In this document: one piece after another, positions 39,369 to 47,308 of the stretch
Layout: the number at the start of each line of letters is the position of its first letter
How positions within the stretch are numbered: the stretch's first letter is position 1
Assembly (NCBI RefSeq): GCF_030406905.1
Contig: NZ_CP129137.1
Coordinates: 5,731,001 to 5,795,000 of the forward strand
Direction: 5' to 3'
Length of the DNA stretch: 64,000 nucleotides
Source: Streptomyces sp. HUAS CB01
GTDB taxonomy: Bacteria; Actinomycetota; Actinomycetes; Streptomycetales; Streptomycetaceae
Notes under the pieces: generated by a model
Told to the model about the DNA's origin: nothing
Database searches by the model: none
What the model saw: only the letters and a program-made list of their open reading frames with translations
Translations under genes and position numbers: made by a program

Positions 39369-40718
39369 ACAGCAGGGACGAGGCGAATGTGGAGTCGCGC
39401 CTCACGGCGGGCTCTCGCATTCACTGTGGCATTGGCCGGAGCATGCGCCACCGCCCTGATGGGTACAGCCCCGGTCGCTGTCGCGGCGGACATGCGCTCC
39501 AAGCAGTGGTACCTGGACGCGATGCACGCCGAGGAGATCTGGAAGAAGACGACCGGCGAGGGCATCACCGTTGCTGTGATCGACACAGGAGTGAACTCCT
39601 CGACACCTTCCCTGAAGGGCAAGGTCCTGAAAGGGCTTGACACGACAGGTGTCAAGGGCGAAGCAACGGACGACTACACCGGTCATGGCACGACCATGGC
39701 CGAGCTCATCGCCGGTTCGGGCGAGGGCGGTGGCCTGAAGGGGCTCGCCCCCGGCGCGAAGATCCTGCCTCTGCGGGTGTCCAACACCAAGCTGCAGAAC
39801 AAGGAATCAGTGAACGCCTATGACGAGCGCGATGCCATTCGAGCCGCCGCGGACAGTGATGCGCAGATCATCAGCATGTCCTTCGGAAGCGAGTTCATGA
39901 CCCGGGAGAACATCGAGGCGGTGAAGTATGCTGAAAGCAAAGGTAAGTTGTTCCTCGCCGCTGTTGGGAACAGCGCGAAGAAGGGCAACAAGCCGAGCTA
40001 CCCCGCCAACTATCCAGAGGTCGCCGGCGTCGCCGCCACGGACAGGAATGGGCGTGTCGCCGAATACTCCCAGCACGGTGATTTCGTCGATATCGCTGCT
40101 CCCGGCAACGATATCCCGGCGTATTGGTGCGATTCCACCTTCACCCGGTACTGCGAGGGCGACGGCGGTACCAGTGCTGCCAACGCCCTCGCCTCCGCCT
40201 CCGCCGCGCTGATCTGGTCCGCCCACCCCGACTGGACCGCCAACCAGGTCCTCCGCGTCATGTTCGAGAGTGCGGCTCGGCCCGAGGGTTCCAAGGACGG
40301 CACCCTCAGCAACTACCTCGGCCACGGAATCGTCCGCCCCAACGCGCACATCACCCGCGGTCTCGGCAAGCCGGGCGACCCCAATCTCAGCCCGCTGACC
40401 AACAAGCGGACCGCAGGTGGCTCCTCCGCCGGCTCAGCCGCCCCGTCGGCACCAGCCGCGTCCGAGGCTTCCAATGGCGGGTCGAAGTCGGACGCCGTTG
40501 TCGCTGGGTCCAGCAAGACCGCCGACGGCAGCAGCCAGAGGGGCCTCGTTCTCGGAGGAGCCGCAGTCGTCGTAGTCCTCGCGGCCGGCGCCTTCGCCGT
40601 CATCCGCAAGTGCCTGACCCGACGCCAGGGCCGTAGAGCCCGTAAAGAACTTCACCCCACATTGAGCCTCACTTTGTCACAGACTGGTGAGTCCCAACGC
40701 AACTCGTCAGACAACTAG
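39366..40718 (+). CDS. Extra mycosin-like S8 protease, copy A, with read-through C-terminal extension
   Basis: This 450-aa membrane-anchored subtilisin has a signal peptide (LAFTVALAGACATALMGTAPVAVAA) and an intact triad: D73 (VIDTGVN), H107 (TGHGTTM) and S270 (GGTSAANA), with oxyanion N202. A Cys pair (CDSTFTRYC) lies just before the serine loop. After the TM helix (LVLGGAAVVVVLAAGAFAVI) about 35 extra residues follow. They arise because a 7-base deletion relative to copy B moves the TGA out of frame, so translation continues through sequence that is intergenic after copy B. It probably cleaves ESX substrates outside the membrane; the substrate is unknown. Confidence 0.88.
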   Translation: MTAGTRRMWSRASRRALAFTVALAGACATALMGTAPVAVAADMRSKQWYLDAMHAEEIWKKTTGEGITVAVIDTGVNSSTPSLKGKVLKGLDTTGVKGEATDDYTGHGTTMAELIAGSGEGGGLKGLAPGAKILPLRVSNTKLQNKESVNAYDERDAIRAAADSDAQIISMSFGSEFMTRENIEAVKYAESKGKLFLAAVGNSAKKGNKPSYPANYPEVAGVAATDRNGRVAEYSQHGDFVDIAAPGNDIPAYWCDSTFTRYCEGDGGTSAANALASASAALIWSAHPDWTANQVLRVMFESAARPEGSKDGTLSNYLGHGIVRPNAHITRGLGKPGDPNLSPLTNKRTAGGSSAGSAAPSAPAASEASNGGSKSDAVVAGSSKTADGSSQRGLVLGGAAVVVVLAAGAFAVIRKCLTRRQGRRARKELHPTLSLTLSQTGESQRNSSDN

Positions 40719-40742
40719 TTCGATAGGGAACCGCGGCCGTGT

Positions 40743-40769
40743 CACAGGGAAGGTTCGGAAGTCGGGATG
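40743..40769 (+). repeat. 27-bp direct repeat, copy 2 (junction of the mycosin duplication)
   Basis: Identical to 39342-39368. The bases just before it (GTGTCACAGGG at 40739-40749) also match the start of esxB at 42133 (GTGTCACAGGG), so the junction keeps a relic of an esxB start ahead of copy B. Confidence 0.88.
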
Positions 40770-42011
40770 GCAGCTAGAATAAGCCGAGCATGGGCGGTGC
40801 CCGCCTGGCGTCGTGTCGCATGCACACTGGCCGTGGCTGGGGCATGCTCCGTGGGCGTGGCGCCGACTGCTACTGCGGCAGACCTCGAGTCCAAGCAGTG
40901 GTACCTGAAGGCAATGCACGCCGATGAGATCTGGAAGAAGACCACCGGCGAAGGAATCAAAGTTGCTGTCATCGACTCGGGCGTGAACTCGGCAACGCCG
41001 TCCTTGCAGGGCCAGGTACTGAAGGGACTTGACGCCACGGAGGCGCCTGGTGAAGCCACTGACGACTACGAGGGTCATGGCACGACCATGGCTGAGTTGA
41101 TCGCTGGCACTGGAAAAGGCGGCGGTATCCGCGGCCTGGCGCCTGGCGCAAAGATCATTCCAATGCGAGTCGCCACCAAGGCCTTTCCTAAGAACGTCAA
41201 GGTGAACGAGTGGGACGAGGTGGTTGCCATGAGAGCTGCCGCCGACAGCGATGCTCAGATCATCAGCGTCTCGATTGGCAATGAATTCGTGTCTGAACGA
41301 GAACGCGAGGCAATCAAGTACGCGCAGAGCAAGGGCAAGTTGGTCTTCGCTGCTGCAGGGAATTCGGCCAAGAAGGGCAACAAGCCGAGCTATCCTGCCA
41401 AGTACGACGAAGTGGTCGCGGTCGGTGCCATCGATCGCGATGGACGAGTCGGTGACTACTCACACCACAGCGAGATTGTCGACATCGCTGCTCCCGGCAC
41501 TGACATCCCCTACTGGTGCGATTCCACCTTCACTCGCTACTGCGACGGCGGTGAGGGCACCAGTCAGGCTGCAGCTCTCGCCTCCGCCTCCGCCGCGTTG
41601 ATCTGGTCCGCTCACCCGGACTGGACCGCCAACCAGGTCCTGCGCGTCATGTTCGAAAGCGCGGGCCGCGGCGAGGAATGGAAGGACAATTCCAAGAGCC
41701 AGTACCTCGGCCACGGAGTTGTGCGCCCCAACGCCCACATCACCCGCGGTCTCGGCAGGCCCGGCGCTCCGGACCTCAGCCCGCTGACCAACGAGAAGAC
41801 CGGTGGAGCCCCCGCCGGCTCCGCCGCTCCGTCGGCACCGACCGCGTCCGATGCTCCCAAGGGCGGATCGAAGTCGGACGCCGTTGCTGCAGGATCCAGC
41901 AAGACCGCAGACGGCGGCAGCCAGACAGGTCTCATTCTCGGAGGCGTCGCAGTCGTCGTGGTCCTCGCAACCGGCGCCTTCGCCGTCATCCGCAAGCGTC
42001 GTACCACCTGA
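40767..42011 (+). CDS. Extra mycosin-like S8 protease, copy B
   Basis: This 414-aa paralogue of copy A has a signal peptide, D70 (VIDSGVN), H104 (EGHGTTM), S266 (EGTSQAAA) and a C-terminal TM helix (LILGGVAVVVVLATGAFAVI) ending RKRRTT, the ancestral-looking terminus. The two copies are most alike from the Ser loop to the TM helix; their N-terminal halves have diverged more, and copy B uses more A/T-ending codons there than neighbours. It lies 122 bases upstream of esxB. A role in processing ESX substrates is inferred. Confidence 0.9.
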   Translation: MAARISRAWAVPAWRRVACTLAVAGACSVGVAPTATAADLESKQWYLKAMHADEIWKKTTGEGIKVAVIDSGVNSATPSLQGQVLKGLDATEAPGEATDDYEGHGTTMAELIAGTGKGGGIRGLAPGAKIIPMRVATKAFPKNVKVNEWDEVVAMRAAADSDAQIISVSIGNEFVSEREREAIKYAQSKGKLVFAAAGNSAKKGNKPSYPAKYDEVVAVGAIDRDGRVGDYSHHSEIVDIAAPGTDIPYWCDSTFTRYCDGGEGTSQAAALASASAALIWSAHPDWTANQVLRVMFESAGRGEEWKDNSKSQYLGHGVVRPNAHITRGLGRPGAPDLSPLTNEKTGGAPAGSAAPSAPTASDAPKGGSKSDAVAAGSSKTADGGSQTGLILGGVAVVVVLATGAFAVIRKRRTT

Positions 42012-42132
42012 CCCGACGCCCGGGCCGCAGTGCCAGTTCAGAACTTCACCGCACGTTGAGCTCCACCTCGCCACAGCCTGGTGAGGCACAACGCGACCAG
42101 CCACACAAGTAGTTCAGAAGGGAAACGTAACC

Positions 42133-42486
42133 GTGTCACAGGGCCAGCGGCTTTCAGACCAGCAAGTCATTCAGCTCGAGAAGCAGCTTTTCGAGAAGTT
42201 CAATTCGATCAAGGGCCAGCTGCAGCAGATCCAGGGCACGATCGACAGCCTCGAGGGCCAGTGGAAGGGCATCGGTGCCGGTGCCTTCAACACGAAGCAG
42301 CAGGAAATCAACACCTCGATGGTGCGTCTCGGCAACATCCTGGCGAAGTTCCTCGAGGCGATGAGCACCTCGAGGAAGATCAAGGACGGCACGGAGGACG
42401 ACGTCCGCGCCGCCGTGCAGGCCATCAACGTCGACCTCGGTGTCGGCACCAGCGCCGCCCCCAAGTCGGGCCTCGCCGGCCTCTAG
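42133..42486 (+). CDS. esxB: WXG100-family ESX protein, first of the pair
   Basis: This 117-aa protein is a helix-turn-helix WXG100 protein with W44-K45-G46 (LEGQWKGIGAGAFN) and no signal peptide. The first gene of such pairs is conventionally esxB. It should form a heterodimer with the next product and be exported by EccC. The GTG start at 42133 is behind GAAGGGAAACG. Its extra C-terminal tail (VDLGVGTSAAPKSGLAGL) lengthens it beyond the usual 100 residues. Esx proteins in S. coelicolor affect sporulation. Confidence 0.9.
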   Translation: MSQGQRLSDQQVIQLEKQLFEKFNSIKGQLQQIQGTIDSLEGQWKGIGAGAFNTKQQEINTSMVRLGNILAKFLEAMSTSRKIKDGTEDDVRAAVQAINVDLGVGTSAAPKSGLAGL

Positions 42487-42553
42487 AACCGCCGGGCGCA
42501 CTCGATCTCGGCTGCGAAAGCCGGGTCACAACTACAGGTGAGATGAGGGAATC

Positions 42554-42856
42554 ATGGGCATGAACTCGGGAGACGAGCTCGTCGTCAAGTACGACGGCCT
42601 GGACCTGGCCGCGACCACGCTCGGCAACCAGGCCAAGAAGCTCGAGGAAGACCTGCGGGAGATCAAGACGGCCATGGCCACCGTTGCCGCGGGCTGGGAG
42701 GGCGAGGCTCACAACGCCTACGTCCAGGAGCAGGTGAAGTGGGACAAGGAGGCCGCGGACATCCACCGCGCCCTCATGCAGATCGGCCAGGTCGTGGCGA
42801 ACGCGGGCGGCGATTACATGGGCGGCGACAAGAAGGCCGCCAGCTACTTCGCCTGA
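42554..42856 (+). CDS. esxA: WXG100-family ESX protein, second of the pair, with YxxxD signal
   Basis: This 100-aa protein shows W48-E49-G50 (VAAGWEGEAHNAY) between two helices and a C-terminal Y88-M-G-G-D92, the YxxxD export signal recognised in ESX systems. It lies 67 bases after esxB and is presumably co-transcribed and bound to EsxB. ATG at 42554 has GAGG 5 bases upstream; ATG at 42560 is an alternative. Two hairpins follow the stop. Confidence 0.92.
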   Translation: MGMNSGDELVVKYDGLDLAATTLGNQAKKLEEDLREIKTAMATVAAGWEGEAHNAYVQEQVKWDKEAADIHRALMQIGQVVANAGGDYMGGDKKAASYFA

Positions 42857-42896
42857 CCTGTCCGGCTGTTGGCCGGTGCTTCGGCATGCTGATCAG

Positions 42897-42983
42897 GGGT
42901 GGGCACGCGCGAGGGGTGCCCACCCTTCGACCGTTCCGACGCGAGAGACCCCGGGAGCCGTGCAGACGGCTCCCGGGGTCTCT
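42897..42983. terminator. Two terminators between esxA and the convergent lipoprotein gene
   Basis: A 10-bp stem (42897-42906 with 42916-42925) is followed by a very strong 18-bp stem (42944-42961 with 42966-42983, loop GCAG). The second is suited to stop transcription from both sides. Confidence 0.88.
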
Positions 42984-43016
42984 GTCGTGTGCCAGGGCGC
43001 CATGGGCCCGGCCGTC

Positions 43017-43631
43017 CTACGACGCGGCGCCCTTGCACGCTGCGGAGTCGGCAACGGACTTCGCGTAGGCGAGCAGCAGCTTCTTGGCCGCGTCGGCGTC
43101 CGAGAACTTCTTGTCGTAGATGAGCACCCTGACGAAGAGCTGGTTCATGTCGGGATGTTCCTTGGCCGCCTCCGGGCACGAGACCAGACGCACCCCGCCC
43201 TGGTTGCTCCAGGCGTACGTCCCGTCCTCGCTCCTCTGCTTGTCGAGGTCGATGTACGGGTTGCTGCGGGCCACCGCCGTCACGGAAGAATCCCGCTTCC
43301 ACTCCGAGAAGGCGCTGAGCACGAGGGTGTCGTCGACGACGACCCTGCAGTGGGTGCGGCCCACCTCTCGCGACTGTGCGTCCGCTTTCAGCTTCTGGCC
43401 GCTCTTGGGCAGCACCCCGTCCAGTGAGGCGGTCGGCACCGTTGTGCCGCAGAGGTCCGACGGCACGGCGAAGGACCGCTTCTCCTCCGGCTCCGAACAG
43501 GCGGTGAGAACCAGTGCGAGCTGAGCGGCCACCACGAGTGCGGAAAGCGGCCGGGCTGATCGCCGCGTCGGACCTGGCCCCGCCTGCGTCGCCGTCCGTC
43601 CTGGGGCCGTGGGCATGTTGACGTGTGTCAT
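43017..43631 (-). CDS. Lipoprotein coupled to the 762-aa WXG-like protein
   Basis: This 204-aa product has a basic N-terminus, hydrophobic core and lipobox (ALVVAAQLALVLTAC), giving a mature outer-face lipoprotein with six further Cys. The mature domain has CGTTVPTASLDGVLP and HCRVVVDDTLVLS segments like many small actinobacterial lipoproteins of unknown role. ATG at 43631 overlaps the stop of the 762-aa gene (ATGA), so a functional pair is likely; it may act as partner or immunity factor, which is inference only. Confidence 0.82.
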   Translation of the reverse strand: MTHVNMPTAPGRTATQAGPGPTRRSARPLSALVVAAQLALVLTACSEPEEKRSFAVPSDLCGTTVPTASLDGVLPKSGQKLKADAQSREVGRTHCRVVVDDTLVLSAFSEWKRDSSVTAVARSNPYIDLDKQRSEDGTYAWSNQGGVRLVSCPEAAKEHPDMNQLFVRVLIYDKKFSDADAAKKLLLAYAKSVADSAACKGAAS

Positions 43632-45916
43632 TCGGCGGGAACCTCCGTGGTCAGGTGGTCTGCCATGTGCCCGACGTTCGCGGCGGCGTCCGAGAAGCCG
43701 TCGTCGCGGCCCTTCAGCGCCCAGTCCGCCGCCCTGTCCGGATGGGCGAGACCATGAGCCTTGGCAGCGTCGACGGCTGCCATCTGGCCGTGTTCGGCGC
43801 TCTGCTCCTTGCCCTTCTCCCACAGACCGCCTGCCTCCTTGCTGGCTTCGGTCAGGACATCGGTCTCGGACTGCTGGAAAATGTGCTCGAGGACCATCCC
43901 GCTGACGGTACTCGCGACACCGCCGGCGATCGCACCGCCCACCGGTGTCGCGATGTAGCTCACGCCCACGCCGATGCCGGTTCCGACAGCCCCGGACCAT
44001 GCGTTCTTCTGTTGTGCCACCGAGTCCGAGAACTCCTTCGCCTCCTTGGCGGCCGGCCCCAGCACGGCTTCCTGCATGCCGATGGACAGCGTCCCGCTCA
44101 CCTCACCGGAACGGCGGGTGATCGCCTCTATCGTGTCCTGGGCCGAGTGCGGATAGCGCTGGTCCGCCGGGAGTTCCGGATTGAGGTGGTAGTCCATGAG
44201 GCCGGCCATGTAGGCCTTTTGGCCCACTTCGATGGCCGCGTATCCTCCGGGACTCTGCCCCACAGTGACGAGGAAGGCCGAAACGTCCTTGTGGTCGAGT
44301 TGGGCCTGCGTGCCCGCCAAGGGGAAGAGCTTGGCGGTGCTCCCGTGGGGGTCGTCCGCGATCGCACGGTTGATGTCTGGCAGGTACTCCGAGGCGATCT
44401 GACCCATGCTGTCGGACATATGGGGGTGATCGGTGAGCCGCGTTGGGTCTTCACCTACGGAGGAGACGATGTCCGACATCAGCTTGGCCTGGGCGTCCGA
44501 GTGCGGCGGGAGGTCGGCCGTCGGCATCTCGCCCGCCGGGTGGCCGGTCGTCGCCGCCTCCAGTGCCATCGCCAGGTTGTTCCGCCCCGCGATGCTCTCC
44601 TCGCGGTCCTCGTCGTAGTCGTGAGGCCAGTCGCGCTCTTCGAAGAAGTACTCGAAGTTGCTGAGGGAGCGCCGGTCGTCCTTGCCCTCCACTTTGAAGT
44701 CGTGGTCCTCGTCCTTCGTGACGAACGTGTCGCCGAAGAACTCGGTCGCCGCGGCGGGGCTGTTGGCGAGTGCCTTGAAGTAGCCGGTCATCGGGTCCCA
44801 CCCGGTGTCCGTGCCCGTGTGGTTCAGAACCGGACTCATGCCGAGGGGCTGCCAGGCGACATGGGCGCCATTGTGCGTGAGCTTCTTCTCCGCGGCGACG
44901 AGCTTGTTGCCGTACTCGTCCAGGAACTTGTCGTCGTAGTCGCCCCACCGCATCAGGTTGCTCATGACCTGACCGCCGAACGGCATTCCGCCGTTCTTCT
45001 CCAGCGGCTTGTCGGCGAAGGACACGACTTCCCGCTTCCAGGTCTCCATGGCGGCCGTGTCGCTCTGGCTGGCGGTCGCCAGGGTGAGCCCGAGGTTCTT
45101 CTGGAGGTCGTCCATCTGCTCACGTCGCTCGTGCATGAGCTCGGGATTGACCATGGGCTTGTTGAAGTCGGCCCAGAACTCCAGCGTGCCCTTTCCGCCG
45201 AGGCTGGTGGCGAACCGCTCGGCGAAGAGGTCGTCGTTGGCGTACTTCTTGAGGCCGGCGTTGAGCTGGTCGAATTCCTTGACCGTGAGGTCCTCGGGAT
45301 TCTTCTTCGCGAGCTTTGCCAGGGCATCGGCCTCCTTGAGCGCGTCCGCGGCGGTGTCCCGGTTCGCGTAGGCGGCGTCGGAGAAGCCGAGCTTGCTCTG
45401 GTCGACGAGTGCCTTGAGGACCTTGGTCGCGGAGCTGTCGCTCTGGGTCGCGCCGTCGAGGATTTTCTGCACCTCGTCCCGCAGGGCCGTCACATCCGCC
45501 TGGGTGTGGCTGGGGACGCTCGTCCCCTTCGCGGCCCGGTCGGGATGGATGTTCATGCTCACCGTGAAGCCGCCGCCGGCGGTGGAGACGACGGTGAGGT
45601 TCTTCTTGAGCCCGCGCTCGATCGCGTCATTGAGCTTGGTCTGGTAGTCCTTGAGCTCGCTGCAGGTGTCCCTCAGGATGTTGCGGATCGACGTGGCCTG
45701 GGTATGGGCGTCGGCGAACTCGCCGGCCGTTCTGCCGATGAACTGCTTGGAGATCTTCTCGTTCTCGCCTGTCCAGTTCGACTTGTTCGCCTGTCCGCGG
45801 AGGCCGTCGTCGGCGTCCTCCTTCAGGCTGGCGAGCTTGCCTATCAGGGTCGTCCAGTCGGTGACGGCTTCGTCGAGAAGGCCGAACTTGGCGAAACGAA
45901 GGGTCTCGAGATCCAT
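43628..45916 (-). CDS. Large WXG-like ESX-locus protein (DUF6571-like)
   Basis: This 762-aa protein starts with a helical WXG-type domain: W48-T49-G50 (NKSNWTGENEKISKQFIG) with long helices on both sides. A central region of several hundred residues looks alpha-helical, with no recognised enzyme motif (LPPHSDAQAKLMSDIVSSVGEDP). Near residues 635-690 is a Gly/Ala-rich hydrophobic stretch (GIGVGVSYIATPVGGAIAGGVASTV) that could insert in a membrane. It resembles the DUF6571-type proteins common at Streptomyces ESX loci. A secreted effector is a reasonable guess. ATG at 45916 lies 2 bases beyond the previous stop. Confidence 0.8.
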   Translation of the reverse strand: MDLETLRFAKFGLLDEAVTDWTTLIGKLASLKEDADDGLRGQANKSNWTGENEKISKQFIGRTAGEFADAHTQATSIRNILRDTCSELKDYQTKLNDAIERGLKKNLTVVSTAGGGFTVSMNIHPDRAAKGTSVPSHTQADVTALRDEVQKILDGATQSDSSATKVLKALVDQSKLGFSDAAYANRDTAADALKEADALAKLAKKNPEDLTVKEFDQLNAGLKKYANDDLFAERFATSLGGKGTLEFWADFNKPMVNPELMHERREQMDDLQKNLGLTLATASQSDTAAMETWKREVVSFADKPLEKNGGMPFGGQVMSNLMRWGDYDDKFLDEYGNKLVAAEKKLTHNGAHVAWQPLGMSPVLNHTGTDTGWDPMTGYFKALANSPAAATEFFGDTFVTKDEDHDFKVEGKDDRRSLSNFEYFFEERDWPHDYDEDREESIAGRNNLAMALEAATTGHPAGEMPTADLPPHSDAQAKLMSDIVSSVGEDPTRLTDHPHMSDSMGQIASEYLPDINRAIADDPHGSTAKLFPLAGTQAQLDHKDVSAFLVTVGQSPGGYAAIEVGQKAYMAGLMDYHLNPELPADQRYPHSAQDTIEAITRRSGEVSGTLSIGMQEAVLGPAAKEAKEFSDSVAQQKNAWSGAVGTGIGVGVSYIATPVGGAIAGGVASTVSGMVLEHIFQQSETDVLTEASKEAGGLWEKGKEQSAEHGQMAAVDAAKAHGLAHPDRAADWALKGRDDGFSDAAANVGHMADHLTTEVPAE

Positions 45917-45918
45917 GA

Positions 45919-46428
45919 CTAGTCCTTGTCCTTCTCGTCCTTCTTGTTGTCGCCGTAGATCTTGTTCTTCGCGCCCGGCTCCCCGACCCGTTCGTCGAAT
46001 CCGCTGTCCAGGGTGGCGATGCTGCTCAGCTGCCCGGTGATGTAGTGCTCGTCGTCCTTGTGGATCTTCTTGGTGACCCGCATGTGGTTGGAGATGTGGG
46101 AGCAGGCGTCCCGGAGGGAGCCGAGCTGTTCGTCCCAGCGCTTGGCCACGTGTGCGAGCCCGGCACCGAGTTCGAAGCCCTGGGTCTTGAGGTCCTCTGC
46201 GGCCTTGGAACTGCTGGGACCGGCCACTCGTGCCTCGTCCCACAACCGGTTGAACAGCTTGAACGCATTCGTGCCGATCTTCGCGAGGTCGGTCTCGGAA
46301 GCCCTGAGGTCGCCGTAGCTCCCGCCGCCCCCGCCGCCGCCCTCGTCGGGCACCCGGTTCAGCTGCATCTGGTCCGACTGACGCCCGGCCGCCTGCGTCT
46401 TGAGCTGTTCCCACTCGTCCCACGACAT
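45919..46428 (-). CDS. Small helical protein preceding the 762-aa WXG-like protein
   Basis: This 169-aa protein has a short N-terminal segment (MSWDEWEQLKTQAAGR), a run of seven glycines, then helices (DLAKIGTNAFKLFNRLWDEARVAG and HVAKRWDEQLGSLRDACSHISNHM) and a Lys/Asp-rich tail. No signal peptide is present. It is separated from the 762-aa gene by two bases. Small helical partners next to large WXG-like proteins often act as co-secretion chaperones; this is inference from arrangement. ATG at 46428 is preferred for the GGAAAGG 8 bases upstream. Confidence 0.78.
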   Translation of the reverse strand: MSWDEWEQLKTQAAGRQSDQMQLNRVPDEGGGGGGGSYGDLRASETDLAKIGTNAFKLFNRLWDEARVAGPSSSKAAEDLKTQGFELGAGLAHVAKRWDEQLGSLRDACSHISNHMRVTKKIHKDDEHYITGQLSSIATLDSGFDERVGEPGAKNKIYGDNKKDEKDKD

Positions 46429-46490
46429 CTGCCACACCTTTCCGGCTCTTCATCTGGCACTTCAAGAGGAAGTGTTTGCGGTTCCTGTGC

Positions 46491-47075
46491 TCACTTCGTG
46501 CAGGAGCCCTCCGAGGCGTCGGCGCGCACGTCGAAGTAGCTCGGCGACATGCCCTCCGGACCGGGCTGCTCGGGGGAGGGCACGGCCGTCACCTTCAGGC
46601 ATGTGGTGCCGTCCTGGCTGCTCACCTCGTAGTGCTCCACGTTGCCCTTCGGATCCAGAGCGCCCGAACGCCACACCAGGACGGCCGTCGGGTCGTCCCT
46701 TTCCGGTCCTCTGAGCTCCGGGTCCACCCGCTCGACCCAGGAGCCGTCGTCCGAGGCCAGCACCGGGAACATCGTCGATCCGTCCAGCCAGTCGGCCACG
46801 GCGACGGTCCGCTCGAACACTTCCGCCTGACCGGCCCGGTCGGGCCGGCTCAGCGCGCCGAGCTGAAAGCTGGACCAGGAGCCCCAGAACGCCAGGCCCG
46901 CGGCCGCGAAACAGAGCAGCCGCTGGACGAGGAAGCCGGCGTCGGACGGCTCGGCCGACGCAGCGTCGGCGTGACGCCGGGCCTGGAACCGCCACCAGAT
47001 CGCCCGTTGGTCGGCGAGGCCGAGCGCGACGAACGCCACGCCGAAGAGCACCATGAAGACCGCGAATCCTGTCAT
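46491..47075 (-). CDS. Membrane protein of the ESX locus
   Basis: This 194-aa protein has two TM helices, FAVFMVLFGVAFVALGLA at the start and RLLCFAAAGLAFWGSW around residues 53-68, then an extracytoplasmic domain of about 120 residues (TMFPVLASDDGSWVERVDPEL). No family is recognised. It is the first gene of the minus-strand group 47075-43017, with AGGAGC before its ATG, and lies 233 bases beyond the eccC stop. The gap 47076-47308 shows nothing notable. Confidence 0.8.
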   Translation of the reverse strand: MTGFAVFMVLFGVAFVALGLADQRAIWWRFQARRHADAASAEPSDAGFLVQRLLCFAAAGLAFWGSWSSFQLGALSRPDRAGQAEVFERTVAVADWLDGSTMFPVLASDDGSWVERVDPELRGPERDDPTAVLVWRSGALDPKGNVEHYEVSSQDGTTCLKVTAVPSPEQPGPEGMSPSYFDVRADASEGSCTK

Positions 47076-47308
47076 GCTCCTGATCTCTCCCTCTGGATGG
47101 CCCTGCCATGTCCGAGGGCCGGTGGCGTTCCGCAGCCTGTGCAGGCATCGGCCCGCGTCCGTGAAAGCCCGGACATCGCGCGGTGCGGTGCGGCGCCGCG
47201 TTCCTCATGTACGCAGCGCCACCAGCAGCCGTCCGGCTCAGCGCTCCAGGGCGGCACGCCGGCTGCGGCGGAGCGCGGAGGGCGGTACGGCGCTCCGCGA
47301 GCCCGCCG

